The translations under genes were made by a program, and so were the position numbers. Source: an uncultured Lachnospiraceae bacterium (GTDB lineage: Bacteria; Bacillota; Clostridia; Lachnospirales; Lachnospiraceae). From it: DNA of 64,000 bases. Under the pieces are notes generated by a model, which saw nothing but the letters and a program-made list of their open reading frames with translations, was not told the DNA's origin and made no database searches. The stretch lies in the NCBI GenBank assembly GCA_900542015.1, contig UQLY01000002.1, positions 124,001 to 188,000 of the forward strand, written 5' to 3'. The first letter of the stretch is position 1. The number at the start of each line of letters is the position of its first letter. Positions 9,236-17,574 of this stretch are shown piece after piece.

Positions 9236-10369
9236 TTATGCTTTTTTATAAAAGTCGTTAATGACGTCTATTACCCTGTATACATCCTCACTTCTCAGAT
9301 CATAGTGCATGGGCAGTCTTACCAGACGCTCGCTTTCCTTTGTCGTATACTTATCTTCCCCGGAAAACCGTCCAAACTTACGTCCTGCGGGCGCCGAATG
9401 CAGCGGAATATAATGAAATACCGCTCCGATGCCGTTTTCTTTCAGATACGCAATCAACCGGGATCTTTCCTCTATATCTTTTACTTTTATATAAAACATA
9501 TGAGCGTTGTGTTTACATTCTTTGGGAACAACGGGAAGTTCAATTCTTCCTTCCTCATAAAGAGGCGTTAATCCCTCATAATACTGTTTCCACGCCTCCA
9601 GCCTTTTGTCATTGATTTCATCCGCCTTTTCCAACTGTGCATATAAATATGCCGCATTCAACTCGCTGGGCAGATAGGAGGAGCCATAATTAACCCATGT
9701 ATATTTATCGATCTGTCCCCGGAAAAACTTGCTTCTGTTCGTTCCTTTTTCCCTGATAATTTCCGCGTTTTCAATCATATCGGGATTTTTAATCAAAAGC
9801 GCGCCGCCTTCTCCCATGGAATAATTCTTTGTCTCATGAAAGCTATAGCACCCATAATCTCCAATGGTGCCAAGCGCCTTACCCTTATATTCACTCATAA
9901 CTCCCTGCGCCGCATCCTCAATCACAAGCAGGTTTTTGCGGCGGGCGATATCCATAATCGTATCCATCTCACAGGCAACTCCGGCGTAATGAACCGGTAC
10001 GATTGCCTTGGTTTTCTTCGTGACCGCCCTCTCTATAAGCTGCTCGTCGATATTCATGGTATCCGGGCGGATATCCACAAACACGATCTTTGCCCCGCGC
10101 AACACAAAAGCATCCGCCGTGGACACAAACGTATAGGACGGCATAATAATCTCATCCCCCGGCTGAATATCGCATAAAAGCGCCGCCATTTCCGTAGCAT
10201 GGGTACAGGACGTGGTCAGCAGACATTTACTTGTGCCTGTTTTTTCTTCCAGCCACCGGCTGCACTTTTTCGTATATTCTCCGTCTCCGCAAATCTTGCG
10301 TTTTTCTATTGCATCTTTGATATAATCCAATTCCGCTCCCACATATGGCGGGACATTAAAACTGATCAT
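9236..10369 (-). CDS. wecE: dTDP-4-amino-4,6-dideoxygalactose transaminase (WecE/RffA type)
   Basis: PLP-dependent DegT/DnrJ/EryC1/StrS aminotransferase, 377 aa. From memory it follows enterobacterial WecE closely along its whole length: FNVPP near the start, GDEIIMPSYTFVSTADAF, PVHYAGVACEMD, EDAAQGVMS, SFHETKNYS with the PLP lysine at 181, EKGTNRSKFFRGQ, and the end segment KYTTKESERLVRLP. WecE converts dTDP-4-keto-6-deoxyglucose plus glutamate to dTDP-Fuc4N. The start at 10369 is set by GGAGGAACAGCA and by alignment; eleven further upstream codons are probably untranslated. In enterobacteria the product feeds common antigen. Here it stands next to GT2, flippase and GT-C genes. The dTDP-glucose genes are not in the window, though rfbD is at the right edge. 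Confidence 0.9.
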   Translation of the reverse strand: MISFNVPPYVGAELDYIKDAIEKRKICGDGEYTKKCSRWLEEKTGTSKCLLTTSCTHATEMAALLCDIQPGDEIIMPSYTFVSTADAFVLRGAKIVFVDIRPDTMNIDEQLIERAVTKKTKAIVPVHYAGVACEMDTIMDIARRKNLLVIEDAAQGVMSEYKGKALGTIGDYGCYSFHETKNYSMGEGGALLIKNPDMIENAEIIREKGTNRSKFFRGQIDKYTWVNYGSSYLPSELNAAYLYAQLEKADEINDKRLEAWKQYYEGLTPLYEEGRIELPVVPKECKHNAHMFYIKVKDIEERSRLIAYLKENGIGAVFHYIPLHSAPAGRKFGRFSGEDKYTTKESERLVRLPMHYDLRSEDVYRVIDVINDFYKKA

Positions 10370-10450
10370 TGCTGTTCCTCCGGCTATCAATCTCAAACTC
10401 ACATATCAACATTTTACTTCATTTATCAGAAAAAGCAAGCCAATCTCATT

Positions 10451-11488
10451 TCATGTCTTCCTTTTGGCGAAGACCTTTTCCAAAAGTCCCTCTGTCTTTT
10501 TCAGAATGACCGCCGCCGCAGACATGGCAATCAACTCGCAGATAAAGAGAACCAGCACTCCCCAAACGGATACGACTTTTTCACAAACAGCGCCTGTGAT
10601 CGCCTGAATAATCACATGGTGTACCAGGAACAATTCATAATGAATCCCGCAAAATCCCTTCAGAAATTTCTGAACCCGGCTGCTGCGCTCCACAATACTC
10701 TCCAAAGAAACCGCTGTCACAAATACCGCTATGGACAAAACGGTTGTCTTTAATTCATCCAGAACCGGGATCACGGCAGGATAAAACAAAAAGATTGCGA
10801 TTACCGGAAGGGTCAGCGCAAGAGTCCATTTTTTTATCTTTTCCCAATATAATATCAAAAACATGCCCAAAATAAATCCGTAAATTTTAACAAAAAAATT
10901 CATGTGCATCGGCACCTTCTGAAACGGATAAAAGTAAATCATGACAAGGTAGTAGACCGTTGCCGCCAGAAAAGTAATAACGGGTTTCTTTTTCATACAA
11001 AACCGCAGCAACGGAAAAAGCACGTAAATCATAATCAGGCACCCCAGGAACCACTCTCCGATTCCAAGCGTAAACGACACGATCCCACAGGTAGAAACAT
11101 AAGTGTCTATCCCCAAAACGGTAAATATAACCGTCCAAAGAGGTATTCCCGGAATAAAAGTATTTTGGGGATTGACAATCAGTTTCACGCACAAAACGCA
11201 TAAATAGACGATATAAAAGGGAATAAGAATACGCACAAACCTTTTCTTAAAATACGTTTTCAGATCGAATTCCTGCAAAGACCCCAACATCAGCCCCGCT
11301 CCGGAAATCATAAAAAACAAAGTGACTCCCAGCGTTGCAATATGCAGATTAGCGTTTAAATAAAAGGGCGTAACGCGAGTAACGTCACAAATCCCGTCCG
11401 ACGGCAGCTGCACCGCCATGTGATAGAAAATAATAAAAACAAATGCTATCACTCTGATAATATCCAAAAACCAAATTCTTCTTTTCAT
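10451..11488 (-). CDS. Acyltransferase-3 family membrane protein
   Basis: 345 residues, about ten TM helices, acyltransferase 3 (OafA/WecH-like) family. The N-terminus has the family motif region LDIIRVIAFVFIIFYHM with the helix-1 histidine, followed by FFMISGAGLML and a conserved KKRFVRILIPF segment. These enzymes usually O- or N-acetylate surface sugars using cytoplasmic acyl-CoA. First gene of the wecE operon, 81 bp before wecE, so acetylation of the Fuc4N-type sugar is plausible. No promoter stands out in the 46 bp before it; it may be transcribed partly by read-through from the protease gene. Confidence 0.85.
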   Translation of the reverse strand: MKRRIWFLDIIRVIAFVFIIFYHMAVQLPSDGICDVTRVTPFYLNANLHIATLGVTLFFMISGAGLMLGSLQEFDLKTYFKKRFVRILIPFYIVYLCVLCVKLIVNPQNTFIPGIPLWTVIFTVLGIDTYVSTCGIVSFTLGIGEWFLGCLIMIYVLFPLLRFCMKKKPVITFLAATVYYLVMIYFYPFQKVPMHMNFFVKIYGFILGMFLILYWEKIKKWTLALTLPVIAIFLFYPAVIPVLDELKTTVLSIAVFVTAVSLESIVERSSRVQKFLKGFCGIHYELFLVHHVIIQAITGAVCEKVVSVWGVLVLFICELIAMSAAAVILKKTEGLLEKVFAKRKT

Positions 11489-11522
11489 CCGTTTGCCTTC
11501 CCACTTTTATCCTGTTTCCCCT

Positions 11523-11543
11523 AAAAATGCTTCCCTACGGGAA
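11523..11543 (-). terminator. Weak intrinsic terminator of the protease gene
   Basis: On the minus strand a short hairpin TTCCC-GTA-GGGAA spans the protease stop codon (TAG) and is followed by GCA and five T residues. The stem is only 5 bp, so termination is likely partial, allowing read-through into the acyltransferase-wecE operon. Confidence 0.4.
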
Positions 11544-14500
11544 TGTTACATAAAATCTTGTATTTCCGATCAGGTGCGGATTGCCGCCTGCATCGTCCAC
11601 ATACACATGCGCCTCATAGTTTCCTGTGGAATTGTGATATGCGACCGGAACATTCGTACTCCAAATTCCATTCCCTCCACTTTTCATGGAATACCACCTC
11701 AAATCATCCTGTCCTCCGATTTGGCTCCAAACCGCTACCCTGACATTTTTGACGCCTCCCGCATAGTTGACATTGGATGCTTTGATGCTAAACTGCGTCC
11801 CGTTGGCATTTCCTATTGCGGTTACCACGGACGCCGGCTGGGCTATTCCCACAGTCGTCCCTTTTATGACCCGGACGCCGTTACCATCCGTCAGATAGAC
11901 GTGCGCCGTATAATTTCCGTACTGATAATTATGATTGGTTATATTGACCGGTACGATATACGTCCCGTCGCTCTGTCTTGTCGCCGTATACCATCGCAGA
12001 TTGCTCTGGTTTGCTGCGCTCCAGACCGCCACTTCCACTTTACTTATTCCCGATTTTGCTGCAATTCCCCTGATTTCAATCTGAAAACTGCCGTTTTCCC
12101 GCCGGATATTTGTAGCGGAAACGCTGCCGATTGCCGGAGCATCTACTTTAAACGCCGCCGTTTTCCCAAGATGCAGCCCTCCGCGTGCATCTTCGATATA
12201 CAGATGTACCTGATAAGTTCCCGCCGTCTTATGGGCGGAAACAGGCACATTCGTACTATACACACCGTTTCCGTTATTTTTTAATAAATACCATACCAGA
12301 TCATCCTGACCTCCGTTTTCGCTCCAGACCGCCGCTCTGACGCTCTTTACGCCGCCTGCATACGCCACCCCTGACGCTTTAACAGCAAACTGGGTCTGAT
12401 TTCCGTTTCCCGCAACAGACAAAACTGCTGCCGGCTGCGTCAGAGTTACAGACGCGCTTTTTACAACCCGGTTTCCGTTCTGATCCGTGACATAGACATG
12501 CACGGTATAAACGCCGTATTGATAATCATGATCCGCAATATTTACGGACGCCGTATAAGCACCGTTACTCTGCCTTACCGCCGTATACCATTTCAGATTG
12601 CTCTGATCCGCTTTGCTCCAAACCGCCACCTGCACGCTGCTGATACCGGCTTTTGCAGCGACGCCGGAAGCTTCTACGGTAAACGTACCCGCTCCGTTAT
12701 TCGTGTTTTTCACGGCAACGCCGCTCAACTGCGGACCGCTGATTTGGAAAACGGTATTTTTCAACAGCCTGCCTGAGTCGTACAGGTTTTGTCCGTAAGC
12801 ATGCACCTGATAACTTCCAGCCGCATAATGATGTTTTGAAACGGGCACTACTGCGCTCCATGTCCCGTTTCCTTTATTTGCGGCAGGATACCATACCAGA
12901 TCATCCTGTCCGTTCACATTGCTCCAGACCGCAAACCGCAGGCTCTGCACTCCAAAAACGCCTGATGCGGTAATTGTAGCGCTTTCTTCATCCGCTGATA
13001 CTTTTGCCGTAAGCGACTGCGCGGACATTGCCGTTTTGGTAAAGGTACATTCAGTCGCTCCCCAAAGACGGGCGTTTCCCGCACCGTCATATACATAAGC
13101 ATGTATCACATAATTGCCTGCCGCAGCGCCATGATTTTTAATATTGATGTTTTGAGTATAGACTCCGCTTCCCGCCGGATTCGCGGTATACCAGACAAGA
13201 TCGTCCTGCCCGTTTTCAGCGCTCCAGACCGCAAACTGCACCCTGGAAACCCCGGCGGTCTCATTTAATCTTTCCGCCCTGACCGTAAATGTCCCCGCTT
13301 CGTTATTCACATTTTGAACGGAAACCTTCGCCGCCCTGACCGTAACCGTACATTTCGCCGTCTTATCCTGACACGCAGCCGTAATGACAGCCGTACCGGC
13401 GCTCTTTCCGGTAATTTTTCCTGCGGAATCCACCGACGCCACATTGGCATTGCTGCTTGTCCATGTTACCGTCTTATCAACGGTTGTATAATAAGGCTTA
13501 TAACTTATCTGCAGTTTCGCCGTACTGCCTATATCCAGCGCCAGCGTGCTTTGATCAAGCGCAATCCCCTGCAGTTGTCCGTTTTCTTCCGGAAGCGCGT
13601 CCGAAGTATACGCTTTGACCCGGAATGTGAAGTCCCCCTGATCCACGGCATCGATCCATGCCTTTCCGGCGTATTTGTAAAAGCTCGTGCCTGCGGTTTC
13701 CCCGGTCTGAAACTGAATCCACCCGCCGTTGCTATGCGTATAGTCAACGCACAGCTTTACCTCGCTGTCAAAGGAAAACACCACTGAGAACGTCTCGCCC
13801 TCTCCTACATATACCGGACGATTAAGCGGAATCGTATGATATCCGGAATAAGCCAGCGTTCCGCTCTGGGACAGCGCCTTTGTCCCGCTGGTCGGATCGG
13901 AAGTATCCGCCAGATCCGTATAAATATCAACCGTATAGTTGATCCCGTTATCCCAGTTACCGATACCTACAGCCTCAATCTTTTCTATTCCGTCTTCATT
14001 TGCCTTTGCGGTATACACGTTAGCCGCATGGCTTGCGGAAATGTATGCGTATCCTGACGCGCCGTCATATTGGTAAATGTTGTCATAATTGTCCGCTTTT
14101 TCGCAAATATAAGCAAAAAAGTTATTGGAAATACTTGTGTCATAATAAGAAATCCAAAAATAACCGTCCTGCGCGCAACTGTTGCTTTCTTCTCCCCAAC
14201 TGTTTTTAATCAGCCAGGCTCCGTCCCCTTCCGGCGCCGTTGCAAAATTATCCCTGCTAAAGGTATCGTCCCATCCTACGACCTGCACGGCGTGATTGGT
14301 CGATGTCCCGCCGTAATAATAATAACAATCATGTTCCGGATTATCATATACGCTCGAATCGGAAGAGTAATAGGATATCGCCATGGAACCGTATTCCATA
14401 ATCATCTGCTTAATCGTATCTGTATTCTCTTTATTGATAATATAAGCATTTTGCAGATGATAGGTATCCGATCCGTAAACATCCGCTGCGGTTTTGGAAA

Positions 14501-15110
14501 GCGCCGTGGTCAAACCGGCATAAGGCGCCCGGCTTTCATCCGCAAGTCCCGCCCAGCTTGCCAGGTGCCATATGGTAAACAGCGAGTTTCCTCCCTGATT
14601 CATGTAGTTGCTGGTCAGCGGCAGATTATAATCCCCTGTCGTTCCTCCCAACAGATCCCCGACAGATCCTTTTTGATAAAAATAATACGCTAACTGCCTT
14701 TCCGACAAATCGATATCGCTGCCTGCAATCCCCTGACTGATCAGCCCCGCTTCGCTTGCTCCTACCGCCGCAAACGCCCAACAGGTCCCGTAAATACCCT
14801 GATCCCTTAAAGGCGTTACCTGTCCCGTATCCACAGAGCTGAACCTGCCGGGCAGATTATTTCTGTCGGCATAAACCGTTTCTTCATAAGCAGACAAAAC
14901 CGGCACCGGATCTTCCACGTCATGATAGGTCAGTTTCCGTTCAACCTCCGGTTTGGTCCCGCCGCTTTCCGGTTCCGCTTCATTGTTACCGCTGACGGAA
15001 ACTGCCGCAGTAACCGCCGATGCCCATGCCGGCGCAGCAAGCCCGATATCCGATACCAATATAGCCAAGACCAATAAACCGCCGATCACTTTGAACGACC
15101 TTTTCTTCAT
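11535..15110 (-). CDS. Secreted papain-like (C1A) cysteine protease with lectin-like, BIG2 and six GBS_Bsp-like repeat domains
   Basis: 1191 residues. The signal peptide has a likely cut after AWA at about 30. The peptidase C1A domain spans about 90-340 with oxyanion Gln and Cys110 (GIYGTCWAF), His273 (TNHAVQVVGW) and Asn303 (IKNSWGEES), so the triad is complete. A lectin-like beta domain follows at about 345-500, a BIG2 Ig-like domain at 514-592 (VTWTSSNANVASVD), then six repeats from 594 to the end. There is no LPxTG sorting signal; wall attachment presumably uses the repeats. It is a single gene with its own promoter and a 90-nt leader. The substrate is unknown; surface-protein maturation or host-protein cleavage are both possible. 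Confidence 0.92.
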   Translation of the reverse strand: MKKRSFKVIGGLLVLAILVSDIGLAAPAWASAVTAAVSVSGNNEAEPESGGTKPEVERKLTYHDVEDPVPVLSAYEETVYADRNNLPGRFSSVDTGQVTPLRDQGIYGTCWAFAAVGASEAGLISQGIAGSDIDLSERQLAYYFYQKGSVGDLLGGTTGDYNLPLTSNYMNQGGNSLFTIWHLASWAGLADESRAPYAGLTTALSKTAADVYGSDTYHLQNAYIINKENTDTIKQMIMEYGSMAISYYSSDSSVYDNPEHDCYYYYGGTSTNHAVQVVGWDDTFSRDNFATAPEGDGAWLIKNSWGEESNSCAQDGYFWISYYDTSISNNFFAYICEKADNYDNIYQYDGASGYAYISASHAANVYTAKANEDGIEKIEAVGIGNWDNGINYTVDIYTDLADTSDPTSGTKALSQSGTLAYSGYHTIPLNRPVYVGEGETFSVVFSFDSEVKLCVDYTHSNGGWIQFQTGETAGTSFYKYAGKAWIDAVDQGDFTFRVKAYTSDALPEENGQLQGIALDQSTLALDIGSTAKLQISYKPYYTTVDKTVTWTSSNANVASVDSAGKITGKSAGTAVITAACQDKTAKCTVTVRAAKVSVQNVNNEAGTFTVRAERLNETAGVSRVQFAVWSAENGQDDLVWYTANPAGSGVYTQNINIKNHGAAAGNYVIHAYVYDGAGNARLWGATECTFTKTAMSAQSLTAKVSADEESATITASGVFGVQSLRFAVWSNVNGQDDLVWYPAANKGNGTWSAVVPVSKHHYAAGSYQVHAYGQNLYDSGRLLKNTVFQISGPQLSGVAVKNTNNGAGTFTVEASGVAAKAGISSVQVAVWSKADQSNLKWYTAVRQSNGAYTASVNIADHDYQYGVYTVHVYVTDQNGNRVVKSASVTLTQPAAVLSVAGNGNQTQFAVKASGVAYAGGVKSVRAAVWSENGGQDDLVWYLLKNNGNGVYSTNVPVSAHKTAGTYQVHLYIEDARGGLHLGKTAAFKVDAPAIGSVSATNIRRENGSFQIEIRGIAAKSGISKVEVAVWSAANQSNLRWYTATRQSDGTYIVPVNITNHNYQYGNYTAHVYLTDGNGVRVIKGTTVGIAQPASVVTAIGNANGTQFSIKASNVNYAGGVKNVRVAVWSQIGGQDDLRWYSMKSGGNGIWSTNVPVAYHNSTGNYEAHVYVDDAGGNPHLIGNTRFYVTFP
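11540..13335 (-). repeat. Six tandem GBS_Bsp-like repeats, protease copy
   Basis: Six units of about 95-105 residues in the C-terminal half of the protease. Units 3 and 5 (GISxVxVAVWS with QSNL and YQYG) are closest to each other, as are units 4 and 6 (GGVKxVRxAVWS with GGQDDL), showing a duplicated two-unit block. Units 1-3 correspond in order to units 1-3 of the amidase. All units lie in the same orientation as the amidase array, about 10.6 kb away. Confidence 0.8.
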
Positions 15111-15198
15111 AATTCCGCCCCCGAATCATAGATACAGCGCCTGATAGCTCTTAAAAGCCACGGAAAAACACTGTATTTTGCTTTTATTTATTTGTTTC

Positions 15199-15227
15199 AG
15201 TATAATATAAATTTGAAAAAGGGGCAA
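15199..15227 (-). promoter_or_regulatory. Promoter of the protease gene, -35 inside the upstream terminator
   Basis: On the minus strand TTGCCC (15227-15222), a 17-bp spacer and TATACT (15204-15199). The -35 hexamer uses the descending arm of the terminator at 15216-15242. The implied leader before the protease ATG is about 80 nt. Confidence 0.55.
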
Positions 15228-15242
15228 TTACAAATGTGCCCC
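15216..15242 (-). terminator. Intrinsic terminator of the GDP-mannose/fucose operon
   Basis: Minus strand GGGGCA, an inner ATT/AAT pairing with a bulged C, TGCCCC, then TTTTT. The hairpin starts one base after the stop codon of the isomerase fusion gene. Confidence 0.85.
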
Positions 15243-15243
15243 G

Positions 15244-17574
15244 TTATATTCTGCTGAGTACAAACTGACACTTTCCTTTGATCCTCAGGGCTTTTTTCCC
15301 TGCAGGAACGAAAAAGCTGTCGCCCGGCGCAAAGCGGCTCCGTTGCTCTCCCGCCGCGATTTCCCCGTTTCCCGTTATAAAGACAATGGCGCTAAAGGAA
15401 GTATCATCCAGCGACAGTTCCGCCTCCGCTTCCACTTCGTACAGTGTAGACGAGAAATATTTGCATTCTCCCAAAAGCTGTTTTGTATACCCCTTTCCCG
15501 TTTCTTTCTTTCCCGCCGGAACAGGCTCATACTGATAAGCTCCAAAATCCATATTTTCAAACGCTTTTTTCAGATGGAGCGTTCTTTTCCTGCCGCTTTC
15601 ATCCAGACGGTCATAGTCATATAACCTGTAAGTGGCATTGGAGCTTTGCTGGATTTCCAGGATCAGCGAGCCTTCCAGAATCGCATGGACCGTTCCCGCT
15701 TTTACAAAGATCACGTCTCCCTTTTTCACGGGAACGCGATTTAATACCTCTGCCAGAGTTCCCGCTTCAATCCGTCTGTAGCATTCCTCTTTGCTTACTT
15801 CTCTGGAAAATCCCAAATAAACGCCTGCCTCCGGTTCCGCGTCCAGCACATACCACATTTCGTTTTTTCCATAATCGCCTTCTACGCTCATGGCATAGGT
15901 ATCATCGGGATGAACCTGCACTGACAGCGGATTGGTAGCATCGATCAGTTTGATCAGAAGCGGAAATTTTTCAAAAGGCTGGCATTTCCATCCCAGAGCG
16001 CTTTTTCCGATCTGCTCCAGATATTCCGTAAACAGCATTCCCTTCCTGTTTCCCTCCGCAATCGTGCAAACGCCCGCCCTATGGGCGGACACTTCCCAGC
16101 TTTCGGCTATTTTGAAATGTTTACTGAGAAACTTTCCCTTTCCAAAACGTTCCCGCAGTTTTTGACCTCCCCAGATATAATCCTTATAAACCGGGTTCAG
16201 CTTCACAAACTCATCTGCCGCCGGTAAAATATCTCCATTTTTAGTACCCGCGCTGGTCCCTATGCTGACTTCGATCACAATCAGATCCTTCGCCGTCCTG
16301 TTTTCAATTTGATGAAAGGTTCCTACGGGTACATATACGCTATTGTTTATGCCGTATTCGTTGGTAGTACCGTTCATGGTAATGGAAGCCGTCCCGCTAA
16401 CGACGGACCAATGCTCGCTCCGCTGTCTGTGCTTGTGCATTTGTATAGCTCTGCCGGGAAATATTGTCAGCTTCCTTACCGTATATCCTTCAGATCTGTT
16501 TAAAGTTTCTTTAATCCCCCATGTGGTATAAAAAATATCCCCTTCGTCAAAAATGTCCTTCTGCTCTTCATAATGTTCCTGCATAATCTCACGAATCGCC
16601 GCGCTTTCTCCTTTTTTGGAGATATAAGAGGCGTCTTTGGTATTGATTATGACCAGATCCTCACATCCGTTTACCACAACCAGCTTCTGTTTATCCTGAT
16701 TCAAAACCGCAACGTTCTCGCATTTTTCGGTAATGACAGGTCCCCGCAGCGAAGGCGCGTCAAAATTTGTAAGCACTTCCTGATTCAGCAATCTTGACCA
16801 GGTAAATCCGCTTTCCACGATATCTACATGCTTTCCCGCCCATTTTCGGAAAATCCCGTCTCCCACGCTCAAAGAAGGAATCTGGGAAAGCCATTGTCCG
16901 GTAATCAGAAAAGCTTCTCCATCCACGCAAATCCTGTTACTGCCCTCATGGCACATTTCATATAACTTTGGCACATTTTCTTTAACCGCTTCTAAATAAG
17001 TCCCTGCTTTCATCAGGAAAATACCGCTGTCCAGCAAAAAGTTTTCTTCCGGTCCGATATCGCAGCCGTTGACAAACCGCGTTACCCTGTGTCCCTCATA
17101 GATAAAAGCGCTGTGCCCTTCCGTCGAAAAGCTCTGCAAACCATCCGCGTATTGATCCGGTCTGCACCCCACGACTACCATATTATCCCCGCGAAGCAGT
17201 TCCTTTGCCCTGACAATCGTCCCGTTATAATCCCCTTCCCCGATCAGATGGTCGGTAGAAACAACCAGAATATCCTCGTCAGGATCTACGCACATGGAGA
17301 CAATCGCCAGCGCAGGCGCCGTCTGCCTTCCCACCTCTTCGAGAAAACAGCGGTACGCCAGCCCCTGAAACGCCTGCATCTGTCCTTCTACAATATACCT
17401 GTATTTTTTATTTGTAATAATATAAAACTCATCGCAAAAAGGCAGATTCCTTGCTATTGCTTCCTGAAACAAGGATCTGCCTTCTCTGATATAAATAAAT
17501 TGTTTCGGATAATTTCTACGGGACAACGGCCACAATGCGTCCCCGCTTCCTCCTGCCAGCACAAAACATTTCAT
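15244..17574 (-). CDS. Fusion of a degenerate mannose-1-P guanylyltransferase, a type II phosphomannose isomerase cupin and a type I phosphomannose isomerase (ManA)
   Basis: 776 residues in three blocks. Residues 1-about 290 have the ManC nucleotidyltransferase fold, but the signature is broken: GGSGDALWPLSR has Ala13 where the active gene next door has Arg15 (GGGGTRFWPLSR), and FVEKP is replaced by FVNGC at 167-171. Residues 345-440 are the AlgA-type PMI cupin with QMHKHRQRSEHW at 378-389. Residues 455-776 are a ManA-type isomerase with WGG at 468-470, QVHPDD at 553-558 and GTVHAI at 627-632. Expected reaction: fructose-6-P to mannose-6-P, feeding ManC. The ATG directly follows the manC stop. 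Two isomerase modules in one chain are unusual; the N-terminal block is probably non-catalytic. Confidence 0.85.
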   Translation of the reverse strand: MKCFVLAGGSGDALWPLSRRNYPKQFIYIREGRSLFQEAIARNLPFCDEFYIITNKKYRYIVEGQMQAFQGLAYRCFLEEVGRQTAPALAIVSMCVDPDEDILVVSTDHLIGEGDYNGTIVRAKELLRGDNMVVVGCRPDQYADGLQSFSTEGHSAFIYEGHRVTRFVNGCDIGPEENFLLDSGIFLMKAGTYLEAVKENVPKLYEMCHEGSNRICVDGEAFLITGQWLSQIPSLSVGDGIFRKWAGKHVDIVESGFTWSRLLNQEVLTNFDAPSLRGPVITEKCENVAVLNQDKQKLVVVNGCEDLVIINTKDASYISKKGESAAIREIMQEHYEEQKDIFDEGDIFYTTWGIKETLNRSEGYTVRKLTIFPGRAIQMHKHRQRSEHWSVVSGTASITMNGTTNEYGINNSVYVPVGTFHQIENRTAKDLIVIEVSIGTSAGTKNGDILPAADEFVKLNPVYKDYIWGGQKLRERFGKGKFLSKHFKIAESWEVSAHRAGVCTIAEGNRKGMLFTEYLEQIGKSALGWKCQPFEKFPLLIKLIDATNPLSVQVHPDDTYAMSVEGDYGKNEMWYVLDAEPEAGVYLGFSREVSKEECYRRIEAGTLAEVLNRVPVKKGDVIFVKAGTVHAILEGSLILEIQQSSNATYRLYDYDRLDESGRKRTLHLKKAFENMDFGAYQYEPVPAGKKETGKGYTKQLLGECKYFSSTLYEVEAEAELSLDDTSFSAIVFITGNGEIAAGEQRSRFAPGDSFFVPAGKKALRIKGKCQFVLSRI

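Noticed and set aside
11540..13335. CRISPR-like or VNTR DNA repeat
   Set aside because: The regular spacing comes from coding repeats of about 300 bp with diverged DNA; there are no short identical repeats with unique spacers.
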